Below are positions 26,055 through 34,350 of a DNA stretch of 64,000 nucleotides, piece after piece. This stretch comes from Kitasatospora sp052076145 (GTDB taxonomy: Bacteria > Actinomycetota > Actinomycetes > Streptomycetales > Streptomycetaceae). A program made the translations under genes and the position numbers. The stretch is taken from positions 5,270,001-5,334,000 of the forward strand of contig NZ_CP197246.1 in NCBI RefSeq assembly GCF_052076145.1, given 5' to 3'. The notes below the pieces were generated by a model. The model was not told where the DNA came from and did not search any database. It worked only from the letters and a program-made list of their open reading frames with translations. Each line of letters opens with the position of its first letter. Positions within the stretch are counted from its first letter, which is position 1.

Positions 26055-26720
26055 GTGACAGGGTTGTGGGGTGTCCGCCCTCGTTGGCGGACTGATGTCC
26101 TCGGTGAGTTCTTCTGTCCGGGCTGTGGTGGGGACCGCAACTACCGTCGGCAACACGGCCGACGGTGGCTGCGGTTGATCGGTACCCCGGTGCTCCCGAT
26201 CGGTCCGGTGGTGGGCAGCGTGCAGTGCACGAGCTGCCACGGCCGGTACGGCGTGGAGACGCTGGAGCAGCTGACCAGCGTCCGGCTCGGCTCGATGCTG
26301 CGGGACGCCCAGTACACCGTCGCGCTGGCGGTGCTCGCGGCCGGTGGCACATCGGGGCGGACCGCCAGGGACGCCGCCTGCGCGGTCGTCCGGGAGGCCG
26401 GGTTCGAGGACTGCGGCGAGGCCCAGGTGCTGGCCGCGCTGGCAGCGCTCTCCGGCGAGCCCGGTGACGCACCGGTCGACCTCGACGGTTCGGGCAGCGG
26501 TCTGACCATCGAACTGCACGCCGCACTGGAGCCGTTGGCCCCGCACCTGGCCCAGCAGGGCCGCGAGCGGCTGCTGCTCCAGGGCGCCTGGATCGCCCTG
26601 GCGGACGGCCGCTACCTCCCGCAGGAACGTACCGCCCTGGCCGCCGTCGGCCGATGCCTCAAGCTCTCCGAGAACCGCGTCGGCCAGCTGCTGGAGTCGG
26701 CGACCAGCGCACCGCACTGA
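26055..26720 (+). CDS. TerB-domain protein with N-terminal zinc ribbon
   Basis: A 221-residue protein. The first 60 residues hold FFCPGCGGDRNYRR and SVQCTSCHGRYGVETLEQL, two CxxC pairs that form a zinc ribbon. The rest is alpha-helical: LRDAQYTVALAVLAAGG..., and DGRYLPQERTALAAVGR resembles the acidic helix pair of TerB/TerD tellurite-response domains. GTG start at 26055. It stands alone between leuA and recO on the same strand. The role is unknown; homologues appear widely conserved in streptomycetes as a single gene. Confidence 0.75.
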   Translation: MTGLWGVRPRWRTDVLGEFFCPGCGGDRNYRRQHGRRWLRLIGTPVLPIGPVVGSVQCTSCHGRYGVETLEQLTSVRLGSMLRDAQYTVALAVLAAGGTSGRTARDAACAVVREAGFEDCGEAQVLAALAALSGEPGDAPVDLDGSGSGLTIELHAALEPLAPHLAQQGRERLLLQGAWIALADGRYLPQERTALAAVGRCLKLSENRVGQLLESATSAPH

Positions 26721-26930
26721 CCTGCTTCTTCTCTCTCGCTCCTCCCCGATGAGCCCACCGGCTCTCCCCGTACCGGGCCCGACTCCCCCCTCCGGGCCCT
26801 GCCGTCACCCGCACCTGCGGTGTCCCCCCACGGACCAGGGTGCGGGCGCACGGCTGTCCTCGTCAGGTGCGCGGGTGCGGGACAATGGTCTGATGGTCAC
26901 CCTGTTCGACGCCCGCACCGGTACGTGCCC

Positions 26931-27677
26931 ATGAGCCTGTTCCGCGACGACGGCGTGGTGCTGCGCGTCCAGAAGCTCGGCGAGGCCGACCGGATCATCA
27001 CCCTGCTGACCCGCCAGCACGGCCGGGTCCGCGCGGTGGCCCGGGGCGTCCGGAAGACCAAGTCGAAGTTCGGCGCCCGGCTGGAGCCGTTCTCCCACGT
27101 CGACGTGCAGTTCTTCAGCAGGGGCGCCGACCTGGTCGGCCGCTCGCTGCCGCTCTGCACCCAGGTCGAGACCATTGCCCCCTACGGCAGCCGGATCGTC
27201 ATCGACTACGGCCGCTACACCGCCGGCACCGCGATGCTGGAGACGGCGGAACGCTTCGCCGAGAACGAGGGCGAACCCGCCGTCCAGCAGTACCTGCTGC
27301 TGGTCGGCGCCCTGCGGACACTGGCGGCCGGGACGCACGAGTCGCACCTGGTGCTGGACGCCTTCCTGCTCCGCTCGCTCGCCGTCAACGGCTACGGCGC
27401 GAGCTTCACCAACTGCGCCAAGTGCGGTCTGGACGGCCCCAACCGGTTCTTCTCGCTCCAGGCGGGCGGGGTGCTCTGCTCGGACTGCCGAGTGCCTGGA
27501 AGTGCCGTACCCTCCCCTGAGACACTGGTACTGCTCGGCGCGCTGCTGTCAGGGGACTGGCAGACGGCCGACAACTGCGAGCCCCGGTACTGGCGGGAGG
27601 GCAGCGGCTTGGTCGCCGCTTATCTGCAGTGGCACCTGGAGCGGGGTATCCGCTCGATGAGATACGTGGAGAAGTGA
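26931..27677 (+). CDS. recO: RecO, DNA repair protein
   Basis: Recombination mediator that anneals ssDNA and, with RecR, loads RecA in the RecFOR pathway (248 residues). The N-terminal OB fold starts MSLFRDDGVVLRVQKLGEAD, followed by LLTRQHGRVRAVARGVRK. The zinc finger in the C-terminal half is NCAKCG and CSDC near residues 163-188. I use the ATG at 26931, which matches the family N-terminus; an upstream in-frame extension is unlikely. The stop is followed two bases later by the uppS ATG, so the two genes are coupled. Confidence 0.95.
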   Translation: MSLFRDDGVVLRVQKLGEADRIITLLTRQHGRVRAVARGVRKTKSKFGARLEPFSHVDVQFFSRGADLVGRSLPLCTQVETIAPYGSRIVIDYGRYTAGTAMLETAERFAENEGEPAVQQYLLLVGALRTLAAGTHESHLVLDAFLLRSLAVNGYGASFTNCAKCGLDGPNRFFSLQAGGVLCSDCRVPGSAVPSPETLVLLGALLSGDWQTADNCEPRYWREGSGLVAAYLQWHLERGIRSMRYVEK

Positions 27678-27679
27678 GC

Positions 27680-28513
27680 ATGGCAGCGCGACGGCTCTTC
27701 GGCAGCAAGCAGCGGGAGTACCTCCCCCCGACTCCGCACCCGACCGGTGTCCGGCCGCCGAAGCTCCCGGGCGAGCTCGTCCCGAACCACGTCGCGATCG
27801 TGATGGACGGCAACGGTCGCTGGGCCAAGGAGCGCGGCCTGCCGCGCACCGAGGGCCACAAGGTCGGCGAGTCGGTGGTGCTCGACGTGCTCAAGGGCGC
27901 CATCGAGATCGGCGTGAAGAACATCTCGCTCTACGCCTTCTCCACCGAGAACTGGAAGCGCTCCCCGGACGAGGTGAAGTTCCTGATGAACTTCAACCGG
28001 GACGTCATCCGCCGCCGCCGTGACGAGATGGATGCCATGGGCGTCCGCATCCGGTGGGCCGGGCGGATGCCGAAGCTCTGGAAGAGCGTCGTCCAGGAGC
28101 TCCAGGTCGCCGAGGAGCAGACGAAGAACAACGACGCCGTCACGCTCTACATGTGCGTCAACTACGGCGGCCGGGCCGAGGTCGCCGACGCCGCCGCAGC
28201 CATCGCCCGCGACGTCGCCGCCGGCCGGCTGGACCCGGCGAAGGTCAACGAGAAGACCGTCGCCAGGTACATGTACCACCCCGACATGCCGGACGTGGAC
28301 CTCTTCCTGCGCCCCAGCGGTGAGCAGCGCACCTCCAACTTCCTGCTCTGGCAGAGCGCGTACGCCGAGTTCGTGTTCCAGGACGTGCTCTGGCCGGACT
28401 TCGACCGTCGCGACCTCTGGTCGGCCTGCGAGCAGTTCGCGATGCGGGACCGCCGCTTCGGCGGCGCGCTCCCGAACGACGTGGCTTCGACGGACTTGCC
28501 GGCGCAGCGGTAA
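27680..28513 (+). CDS. uppS: isoprenyl transferase (undecaprenyl diphosphate synthase type)
   Basis: cis-Prenyltransferase (277 residues) that extends farnesyl diphosphate to the long-chain polyprenyl diphosphate carrying cell-wall precursors. The hallmark NHVAIVMDGNGRWAKERGLP sits at about residues 35-54, followed by HKVGESVVLDVL, LYAFSTENWKRS, and PDVDLFLRPSGEQRTSNFLL with LWPDFDRRDLW near the end. The ATG lies two bases after the recO stop, with a ribosome site inside recO. A bidirectional hairpin separates it from the convergent zur operon. Confidence 0.95.
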   Translation: MAARRLFGSKQREYLPPTPHPTGVRPPKLPGELVPNHVAIVMDGNGRWAKERGLPRTEGHKVGESVVLDVLKGAIEIGVKNISLYAFSTENWKRSPDEVKFLMNFNRDVIRRRRDEMDAMGVRIRWAGRMPKLWKSVVQELQVAEEQTKNNDAVTLYMCVNYGGRAEVADAAAAIARDVAAGRLDPAKVNEKTVARYMYHPDMPDVDLFLRPSGEQRTSNFLLWQSAYAEFVFQDVLWPDFDRRDLWSACEQFAMRDRRFGGALPNDVASTDLPAQR

Positions 28514-28544
28514 CCGCTGGGCGATGGGTGACGGGTAATGGGTG

Positions 28545-28574
28545 AGGGCCCGGGAGCTGCTGCTCCCGGGCCCT
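28545..28574. terminator. bidirectional terminator between uppS and zur
   Basis: A 13-bp perfect stem (28545-28557 with 28562-28574) with a four-base loop, between the convergent ends of uppS and zur. Confidence 0.75.
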
Positions 28575-28616
28575 TCGCTCTGCTGGTTCTGCTGGTTCTG
28601 CTGCTTGTTCCTGTGT

Positions 28617-29075
28617 TTACGCCTGTGCCTGTGACTGTGCCTGGGCTTGTGCCTCAGCCTGGGCCTGCTGCTTGGCTGCGCACTCGCCGCAGGTGCCGAA
28701 GATCTCCAGGGTGTGCGCGACGTCGCTGTAGCCGTGCTCGGCGGCGACGGAGTTGGCCCAGCGCTCCACCGCCGGGCCCTCGACCTCGACGGTCGCGCCG
28801 CAGTGGCGGCACACCAGGTGGTGGTGGTGTCCGCTGCTGCAACGGCGGTAGACGGCCTCGCCGTCCGCCGTGCGCAGTACGTCGACCTCGCCGGCGTCGG
28901 CGAGCGACTGCAGGGTGCGGTAGACGGTGGTCAGACCGACCGAGTCACCCCGGTGCTTGAGCATGTCGTGCAGTTCCTGCGCGCTGCGGAAGTCCTCGAT
29001 CTCGTCCAGGGCCGCCGAGACGGCGGCCCGCTGCCGAGTCGATCGGGCGCGCGGCGTCGGGCCTGCGGTGGTCAC
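28617..29075 (-). CDS. zur: Zur, zinc uptake repressor (Fur family)
   Basis: Zinc-sensing Fur-family repressor (152 residues). The winged helix spans about residues 10-70 (TRQRAAVSAALDEIEDF, GLTTVYRTLQSLADAGEV). The metal-binding part has RCSSGHHHHLVCRHCGATVEVEG and the second CxxC in FGTCGECAAKQ. It has a (QA)n tail encoded by repeated hexamers. The GTG at 29075 follows AGGAGG at seven bases. It comes 35 bases after znuB on the same strand, so znuA-znuC-znuB-zur is a single unit and the repressor is probably autoregulated through the two Zur boxes. Confidence 0.94.
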   Translation of the reverse strand: MTTAGPTPRARSTRQRAAVSAALDEIEDFRSAQELHDMLKHRGDSVGLTTVYRTLQSLADAGEVDVLRTADGEAVYRRCSSGHHHHLVCRHCGATVEVEGPAVERWANSVAAEHGYSDVAHTLEIFGTCGECAAKQQAQAEAQAQAQSQAQA

Positions 29076-29110
29076 CGTGGGTCCTCCTGGGAGTGGGGGC
29101 TTATCGCACA

Positions 29111-30067
29111 TCATTGTGCCAGCCCTGGACTTCCCACCGGGTCGCCGTTGGTGGACCCGCCCTGTCCGGGTGCGGTGGAACCGCCCTGATTCGGCAGGAC
29201 TACGTCACACACCGCAGGCCCGGAGCCGGTTGCCGCCGCCGAGGCCGCCCGGTGGCGGCGTCTGGCCAGCGGCGCGGCGATCGCGCTGAACAGCGCGAAG
29301 ACCGCGATGGCGAGCAGCACGATGGCCGGGCCTGACGGGATGTCGGCCTGGTACGACCCGGCGACGCCGGCCAGCGCGACGGTGACGCCGAGCCCGATCG
29401 CGGCGGCCTGGGTCGCGGCGAAGGAGCGGGTCAACTGCTGCGCCGCCGCGACCGGCACCACCATCAGCGCGCTGACCAGCAGCAGGCCGACGACCCGCAT
29501 CGCGACCGTCACGGTGACGGCGGCCATCACGGCCAGCAGCAGGTTGAGCACCCGGACAGGGATGCCGGTGACACGCGCGAACTCCTCGTCCTGGCAGATC
29601 GCGAAGAGCTGGCGGCGCAGGCCCAGGGTGACGGCGATCACGACCGCGCCGAGCACGGCGATGGTGGCGAGATCGGTGGGGGAGACGGTGAGGATGGAGC
29701 CCCAGAGGTAGCTCTCCAGGCTGCCGCTGCCCGCCTGCGCGCTCATGCTGACGAGCAGCTTTCCGCAGGCCATGCCGCCGTAGAAGAGCATCGCGAGCGC
29801 GATGTCACCCCGGTTGTTGCCGCGGGCGCGGACGAGCTCCATGATCACGGCGCCCAGCACGCAGACCACCACGGCCATCCAGACCGGGCTGGTCTGGAAG
29901 ACGAAGCCCAGGCCGACGCCGGTCAATGCGACGTGTCCGATGCCATCACCCATCAGTGCCTGCCGCCGCTGCACCAGGTAGATGCCGACGGCGGGCGCGG
30001 TGATGCCGACCAGGACGGCGGCGATCACTGCGCGCTGCATGAAGTCGTAACTCAGCATCTCGGTCAT
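29111..30067 (-). CDS. znuB: ZnuB, zinc ABC transporter permease
   Basis: Membrane subunit of the high-affinity zinc importer (318 residues, ABC-3 family). About eight to nine hydrophobic segments run from residue 10 to 265; QALMGDGIGHVALTGVGLGF and the later FAICQDEEFARVTGIPVRVL are conserved ABC-3 permease segments. A Ala/Ser-rich, Gly-rich tail follows. Its ATG overlaps the znuC stop (ATGA), so translation is coupled. Confidence 0.94.
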   Translation of the reverse strand: MTEMLSYDFMQRAVIAAVLVGITAPAVGIYLVQRRQALMGDGIGHVALTGVGLGFVFQTSPVWMAVVVCVLGAVIMELVRARGNNRGDIALAMLFYGGMACGKLLVSMSAQAGSGSLESYLWGSILTVSPTDLATIAVLGAVVIAVTLGLRRQLFAICQDEEFARVTGIPVRVLNLLLAVMAAVTVTVAMRVVGLLLVSALMVVPVAAAQQLTRSFAATQAAAIGLGVTVALAGVAGSYQADIPSGPAIVLLAIAVFALFSAIAAPLARRRHRAASAAATGSGPAVCDVVLPNQGGSTAPGQGGSTNGDPVGSPGLAQ

Positions 30068-30882
30068 GCCAGCAGCCCCGGGGTGTTGGTGCGGTGGTGG
30101 TCGTCCCCGTGCGGGTGGACGTGGTCGTGGCCGGGGAGCGCGTGCTGTCCGGCGCTGGGCGGCGGCGGCCCGTCGTGGGCGACGCAGCCGTCGCGCAGCA
30201 CGACGGCCCGGTCGATCAGCGGCTCCAGCGGGCCGAGCTCGTGCAGGACGAGCAGCACGGCTGCGCCGCGCTCGACCTCCGTCCGCAGGGTGTCGGCGAG
30301 CACCTGCTGGCTCGCCATGTCGACCCCGGCCATCGGCTCGTCCATGATCAGGAGGTCGGGGGAGCCGACCAGTGCACGGGCGATCAGCACCCGCTGGTGC
30401 TGGCCGCCGGAGAGGTCGGCGACGCCGTCCTCGGCCCGGTCCAGCATGCCGACCGCGGCCAGCGCCCGGTCGACGGCCGTCCGGTCCTTGCGGCGGAAGG
30501 GCAGCAGACGGTGCTGCGGCAGCCGTCCGGTGGAGACCACCTCGCGGACGGTCGCCGGTACGCCGCTCGCGGCGGTGGTGCGCTGCGGGACGTACCCGAT
30601 CCGGTGCCAGTCGCGGAACTTCCCGTACGGGGTGCCGAAGAGCTCCAGCCCGCCCTGGTCCAGTCCGACCGACCCGATCACGGCCTTGACGGTGGTCGAC
30701 TTGCCGGAGCCGTTGGCGCCGAGCAGGGCGACGACCTCGCCGTGCCGCACCTGGAGATCGACCCCGCGCAGGACGGGTCGGCCGCCGAGCGAGGCGACGG
30801 CGCCGGTGAGACGGACGGCAGTCCCGGGAGTGCTGCCCGGGTCGGTGGTGAGGCGCGGGGCCTCGGCTATGACGGAGCTCAT
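30064..30882 (-). CDS. znuC: ZnuC, zinc ABC transporter ATPase
   Basis: ATPase subunit (272 residues) of the zinc importer. Walker A GANGSGKST at about 56-64, Q-loop GYVPQRTTAASGV, signature LSGGQHQRVLIARAL, Walker B LLIMDEPMAGVD and the switch His in VLHELGPLE. The last 35 residues are His-rich (GHDHVHPHGDDHH), which may hold zinc locally; this extension is not needed for ATPase function. It starts at the ATG 30882 with GAGGGG upstream and overlaps znuB by four bases. Confidence 0.94.
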   Translation of the reverse strand: MSSVIAEAPRLTTDPGSTPGTAVRLTGAVASLGGRPVLRGVDLQVRHGEVVALLGANGSGKSTTVKAVIGSVGLDQGGLELFGTPYGKFRDWHRIGYVPQRTTAASGVPATVREVVSTGRLPQHRLLPFRRKDRTAVDRALAAVGMLDRAEDGVADLSGGQHQRVLIARALVGSPDLLIMDEPMAGVDMASQQVLADTLRTEVERGAAVLLVLHELGPLEPLIDRAVVLRDGCVAHDGPPPPSAGQHALPGHDHVHPHGDDHHRTNTPGLLA

Positions 30883-30900
30883 GGGTGGCTGGTGTCCCCT

Positions 30901-30990
30901 CAGCTGGTGGTGCTGGTTCAGCTCGTGGTGCTGGGTCCGGCGGTGGTACTGGGTCAGGTGCTGGCGCCGCTTCAGCTGGTGGCGCCGAGT
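30901..30990. repeat. imperfect GGTGGTGCTGG-type repeats between znuA and znuC
   Basis: About five imperfect copies of a CAGCTGGTGGTGCTGG-like unit, covering the znuA 3' end and the znuA-znuC gap. It is probably replication slippage; a role in RNA stability of the operon is possible but not shown. Confidence 0.5.
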
Positions 30991-31943
30991 GCGGTCTTCA
31001 GGTTGGTGAGGTTCTGCCGCATGACCGAGAAGTAGTCGTGCTGGGCCGGGTCCTTGACGCCTTCGAGCGGGTCGAGCACGGCGGTCTTCAGACCGAGGTC
31101 CTTGGCGACGGTGTCGGCGAGCTTCGGGCTGACCAGGGTCTCGAAGAAGATGGTGGTCACGCCGTTGGTCTTGGCGGCCTTCTGGATCTCGGCGAGACGG
31201 GCCGGGGTGGGCTCGGCCTCCGGGTCGACGCCGTTGATCGCGATCTGGTTCAGGCCGTAGTGGTCGGCGAGGTAGCCGAAGGCGGCGTGGCTGGTCACGA
31301 AGATCTTGGACTTGACGCCCTTGAGGCTGTCCTGGAACTCCTGGTCCAGCGCGGCGAGCTTGGTGACCAGGGCGTCGGTGTTCTTCTGGTAGTCGGCGGC
31401 GTTGGCCGGATCGGCCTTGGCCAGCTCCGAGCCGACGCTCTTGGCGACCGTCGCGTAGCGGGTCGGGTCGAGCCAGATGTGCGGGTCGCCGGCGGCGTGG
31501 TCGTGGGCGGCGCCGCTCTGGGCGGCCGGGTCCGTGGCGCCCTCGTCGAGGTGGTGGTCGACCAGGGGGGAGGCGGCAGCCGCATCCACCTTGTGCTTGG
31601 CGGAGGACTGCCCGACGGCCTGGTCGACGGTGGGCTGAAGGCCCTTCAGGTAGACCACCACATCGGCCTGCTGGACGGCGCCGACCTGCTTGGCGGTGAG
31701 TTCGAGGTCGTGGGGCTCGACCCCGGCGGCGGTGAGGTCGGTGACGTGGACGTGCTCGCCGCCGATCTGCTCTGCGAGGTACTCCATCGGGTAGAACGAC
31801 GCGACCACGTCCAGCTTGCCGTCGCTGGTCCTGGCGCTGCTCGTACCGCCGCACGCGGTGAGGGCGAGCGAGCCGACCAGGGCGGTGGCCGTCAGGGCTA
31901 TGGAGGTCGGCAGTCGTCGCAGTCCGGTGAGTCGCAGCATCAT
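30972..31943 (-). CDS. znuA: ZnuA, zinc-binding lipoprotein
   Basis: Extracellular zinc-binding component of the importer (323 residues, cluster A-I solute-binding protein). The signal peptide ends in the lipobox LTAC near residue 25. Zinc ligands of this family are seen as EYLAEQIGGEHVHVTDLTAAGVEPHDLELT in the first half (H in GVEPHD), a His/Asp-rich loop (VDHHLDEGATD, AAHDHAAGDPHIWLDP), VTSHAAFGYLAD and a final TIFFETLVSPKLAD. First gene of the znuA-znuC-znuB-zur operon. The first in-frame ATG is at 31958, but the Zur box covers that segment, so 31943 or 31940 is as likely. No clear ribosome site distinguishes them. Confidence 0.92.
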   Translation of the reverse strand: MMLRLTGLRRLPTSIALTATALVGSLALTACGGTSSARTSDGKLDVVASFYPMEYLAEQIGGEHVHVTDLTAAGVEPHDLELTAKQVGAVQQADVVVYLKGLQPTVDQAVGQSSAKHKVDAAAASPLVDHHLDEGATDPAAQSGAAHDHAAGDPHIWLDPTRYATVAKSVGSELAKADPANAADYQKNTDALVTKLAALDQEFQDSLKGVKSKIFVTSHAAFGYLADHYGLNQIAINGVDPEAEPTPARLAEIQKAAKTNGVTTIFFETLVSPKLADTVAKDLGLKTAVLDPLEGVKDPAQHDYFSVMRQNLTNLKTALGATS

Positions 31944-31957
31944 GACAACCATTCTCA
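31943..31957. promoter_or_regulatory. Zur box 1
   Basis: Read on the minus strand, TGAGAATGGTTGTCA matches the streptomycete Zur consensus TGAAAATGATTTTCA at 12 of 15 positions. It overlaps the possible translation starts of znuA. Confidence 0.75.
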
Positions 31958-31964
31958 TCTTAAG

Positions 31965-31979
31965 TGGAAATGATTGTCA
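31965..31979. promoter_or_regulatory. Zur box 2
   Basis: TGGAAATGATTGTCA matches the Zur consensus TGAAAATGATTTTCA at 13 of 15 positions. It is centred 22 bases from box 1, about two helical turns, which suits cooperative binding by two Zur dimers that would cover the znuA promoter. Confidence 0.85.
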
Positions 31980-32137
31980 ACTCACTCGGATGGGGGAACG
32001 GCTGGGGTGCTCCCCCGGATATCGATTTGAACCCCCTCCCCACGTGCCCGGTAACCTGAGGTATTCGGGTGCGTGCAACCAGCCGCGCCTTGACCGTGCC
32101 GTCGTACCGGGTACGACGTCGTACTGAAGAGAGCACT

Positions 32138-33520
32138 GTGGCAGCCGACAAGATCGACACGATTGTCAGCCTGAGCAAGCGCCGTGGCTTCGTCTACCCC
32201 TGCAGCGAGATCTACGGTGGCACGCGTGCCGCCTGGGACTACGGGCCACTGGGCGTCGAGCTCAAGGAGAACATCAAGCGCCAGTGGTGGCGTTCGATGG
32301 TCACCGCTCGGGAGGACGTCGTCGGACTCGACTCGTCGGTGATCCTGGCCCGCGAGGTCTGGGAGGCCTCGGGCCACGTCGCCACCTTCAACGACCCGCT
32401 GACCGAGTGCACCTCCTGTCACAAGCGCTACCGCGCCGACCACCTGGAGGAGGCGTACGAGGCCAAGCACGGCAAGCTGCCCGCCAACGGCCTTGCCGAC
32501 ATCAACTGCCCGAACTGCGGCAACAAGGGCGCCTTCACGGAGCCCAAGGAGTTCTCGGGCATGCTGAAGACGCACCTCGGCGTCACCGAGGACGCGTCCG
32601 GCCTGGCCTACCTGCGCCCCGAGACGGCGCAGGGCATCTTCACCAACTTCAAGGCCGTGCAGACCACCTCGCGCAAGAAGCCGCCGTTCGGCATCGCCCA
32701 GGTCGGCAAGAGCTTCCGCAACGAGATCACGCCCGGCAACTTCATCTTCCGCACGCGCGAGTTCGAGCAGATGGAGATGGAGTTCTTCGTCAAGCCCGGC
32801 GACGACGAGGAGTGGCACGACTACTGGCTCCAGCAGCGCTGGGACTGGTACGTCGGCCTCGGCCTGCGGACCGAGAACATGCGCTTCTTCGAGCACCCGA
32901 AGGAGAAGCTCTCCCACTACGCCAAGCGCACGGTGGACATCGAGTACCGCTTCAACTTCGGCGGCACCGAGTTCTCCGAGCTGGAGGGCGTCGCCAACCG
33001 GACCGACTACGACCTCACCGTGCACAGCGAGGCCTCGGGCCAGGACCTCAAGTACTTCGACCAGGAGTCGGGCGAGCGGTACTTCCCGTTCGTCATCGAG
33101 CCGGCAGCGGGCCTCAACCGCGCCATGCTGGCCTTCCTGATCGACGCCTACTTCGAGGACGAGGCGCCCAACGCCAAGGGCGTCATGGAGAAGCGCGTCG
33201 GCATGCGGCTCGACCCGCGGCTGGCCCCGGTCAAGGTCGCGGTGCTGCCGCTCTCGCGCAACGCCGACCTCTCCCCGAAGGCCCGCGGCCTCGCCGCCGA
33301 CCTGCGGACGGCCTGGAACGTCGAGTTCGACGACGCCGGCGCCATCGGCAAGCGCTACCGTCGCCAGGACGAGATCGGCACGCCGTTCTGCGTCACGGTC
33401 GACTTCGACACCCTTGAGGACAACGCGGTCACCATCCGCGAGCGCGACACCATGGCGCAGGAGCGTGTCTCCCTCGACCAGGTGAAGTCCTACCTCGCAG
33501 CCCGACTGATCGGCTGCTGA
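32138..33520 (+). CDS. glyS: glycyl-tRNA synthetase
   Basis: Class II aminoacyl-tRNA synthetase (460 residues) of the dimeric eukaryotic-like type that charges tRNA-Gly. Motifs: KIDTIVSLSKRRGFVYP, a zinc-type insert (CTSCHKRY and CPNCGNKG), motif 2 QVGKSFRNEITPGN with FIFRTREFEQMEMEFF, and motif 3 EPAAGLNRAMLAFLIDAY. The C-terminal anticodon-binding domain carries VAVLPLSRNADLSPKARGLA in parts. The GTG at 32138 gives the normal family length. It is divergent from znuA, with the Zur boxes about 160 bases upstream. Confidence 0.96.
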   Translation: MAADKIDTIVSLSKRRGFVYPCSEIYGGTRAAWDYGPLGVELKENIKRQWWRSMVTAREDVVGLDSSVILAREVWEASGHVATFNDPLTECTSCHKRYRADHLEEAYEAKHGKLPANGLADINCPNCGNKGAFTEPKEFSGMLKTHLGVTEDASGLAYLRPETAQGIFTNFKAVQTTSRKKPPFGIAQVGKSFRNEITPGNFIFRTREFEQMEMEFFVKPGDDEEWHDYWLQQRWDWYVGLGLRTENMRFFEHPKEKLSHYAKRTVDIEYRFNFGGTEFSELEGVANRTDYDLTVHSEASGQDLKYFDQESGERYFPFVIEPAAGLNRAMLAFLIDAYFEDEAPNAKGVMEKRVGMRLDPRLAPVKVAVLPLSRNADLSPKARGLAADLRTAWNVEFDDAGAIGKRYRRQDEIGTPFCVTVDFDTLEDNAVTIRERDTMAQERVSLDQVKSYLAARLIGC

Positions 33521-33555
33521 CGTTGGCCTGACGCTGATGTGAGCTTGCCCGTCCT

Positions 33556-33599
33556 GCCCTTGGCCCCCTCGCGATCTGTACTGCGAGGGGGCCAAGGGC
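33556..33599. terminator. strong terminator after glyS
   Basis: A 17-bp perfect stem (33556-33572 with 33583-33599) and a ten-base loop, 36 bases after the glyS stop and before the convergent NADAR gene. Confidence 0.8.
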
Positions 33600-33671
33600 T
33601 TTCCCGAGCGGGAAATGCGGGGAGATACAGGGTGATGCGGGGAGATGCGGGGAGTTGTGCGGCGGGGTGGA

Positions 33672-34277
33672 TCAGCCGGCGAGGCGGGCTCGGGCTTCCA
33701 TCAGGGCGAAACCCAGCAGGTTGAGACCGCGCCACTGGTCCGGGTTGGTCGCCCGCTCGTTGTCCGCCGCGAGCCCGATGCCCCAGAGCCGGTCCATCGG
33801 GCTGGCCTCGACCAGGACCCGCTGCGCCGTGTTGAGCAGGTACGTCCGCAGGGCGTCGTCCTGACCGAACTTGGCGACATTGCCCTGGACGACGAGTTCG
33901 AAGCGGGCGGCCACCCATTGCGCGTCGTCGAAGCCCTTCACCAGCCGGCCGAACTTCTTGGCCTCGGCTGGTGTCCGTGCCTCGAGAATCCTGGGCAGGA
34001 TCTCCTCGTCACCGAAGAGCCGGGCCTTGCCCGCCATCATCCAGTGCTCGGCAGTCGCGTACCTGACCCCGTCGACCGTGAACGCCGACGGCCACCACTG
34101 GCTGAGTGACCCGGTGCCGATCCGTCCGTCGTTCTCGGGTCGATGGCCCCAGAACAGCAGGTACTTGGGGCGTGCACCCGACGCCACCAGTGCGGCGAGC
34201 TCCTCGCGGGTGCGGGTCTCGGCCGGGGTGCTGGGTGTGGCCGGAGTGAGGGGCTTGGTCGTCGTCATGTCTGCCAT
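33672..34277 (-). CDS. NADAR family protein (YbiA-like)
   Basis: A 201-residue NADAR-domain protein. Members act on ADP-ribose or riboflavin-pathway amino-sugar intermediates as N-glycosidases (YbiA-type). Marks of the family are FWGHRPENDGRIGTGSLSQW, YATAEHWMMAGKARLFGDEE, VAKFGQDDALRTYLLNT and WGIGLAADNERATNP. ATG at 34277 or 34268. It lies 73 bases after the MFS gene on the same strand, so co-transcription is possible. Which substrate it acts on here, and whether it has a role in ADP-ribose-based stress or conflict, is unknown. Confidence 0.88.
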   Translation of the reverse strand: MADMTTTKPLTPATPSTPAETRTREELAALVASGARPKYLLFWGHRPENDGRIGTGSLSQWWPSAFTVDGVRYATAEHWMMAGKARLFGDEEILPRILEARTPAEAKKFGRLVKGFDDAQWVAARFELVVQGNVAKFGQDDALRTYLLNTAQRVLVEASPMDRLWGIGLAADNERATNPDQWRGLNLLGFALMEARARLAG

Positions 34278-34350
34278 CCTGGCATCCGCCTACGACAGTG
34301 GCTGCTGGTTTTCGAGGCATCGGGGCTGGGGGAGTAGCGGGTGGGTCGGG

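Noticed and set aside
31980..32137. T-box leader before glyS
   Set aside because: The stretch is short (under 160 bases) and lacks the T-box sequence and antiterminator features; actinobacterial T-boxes are mainly on ileS.
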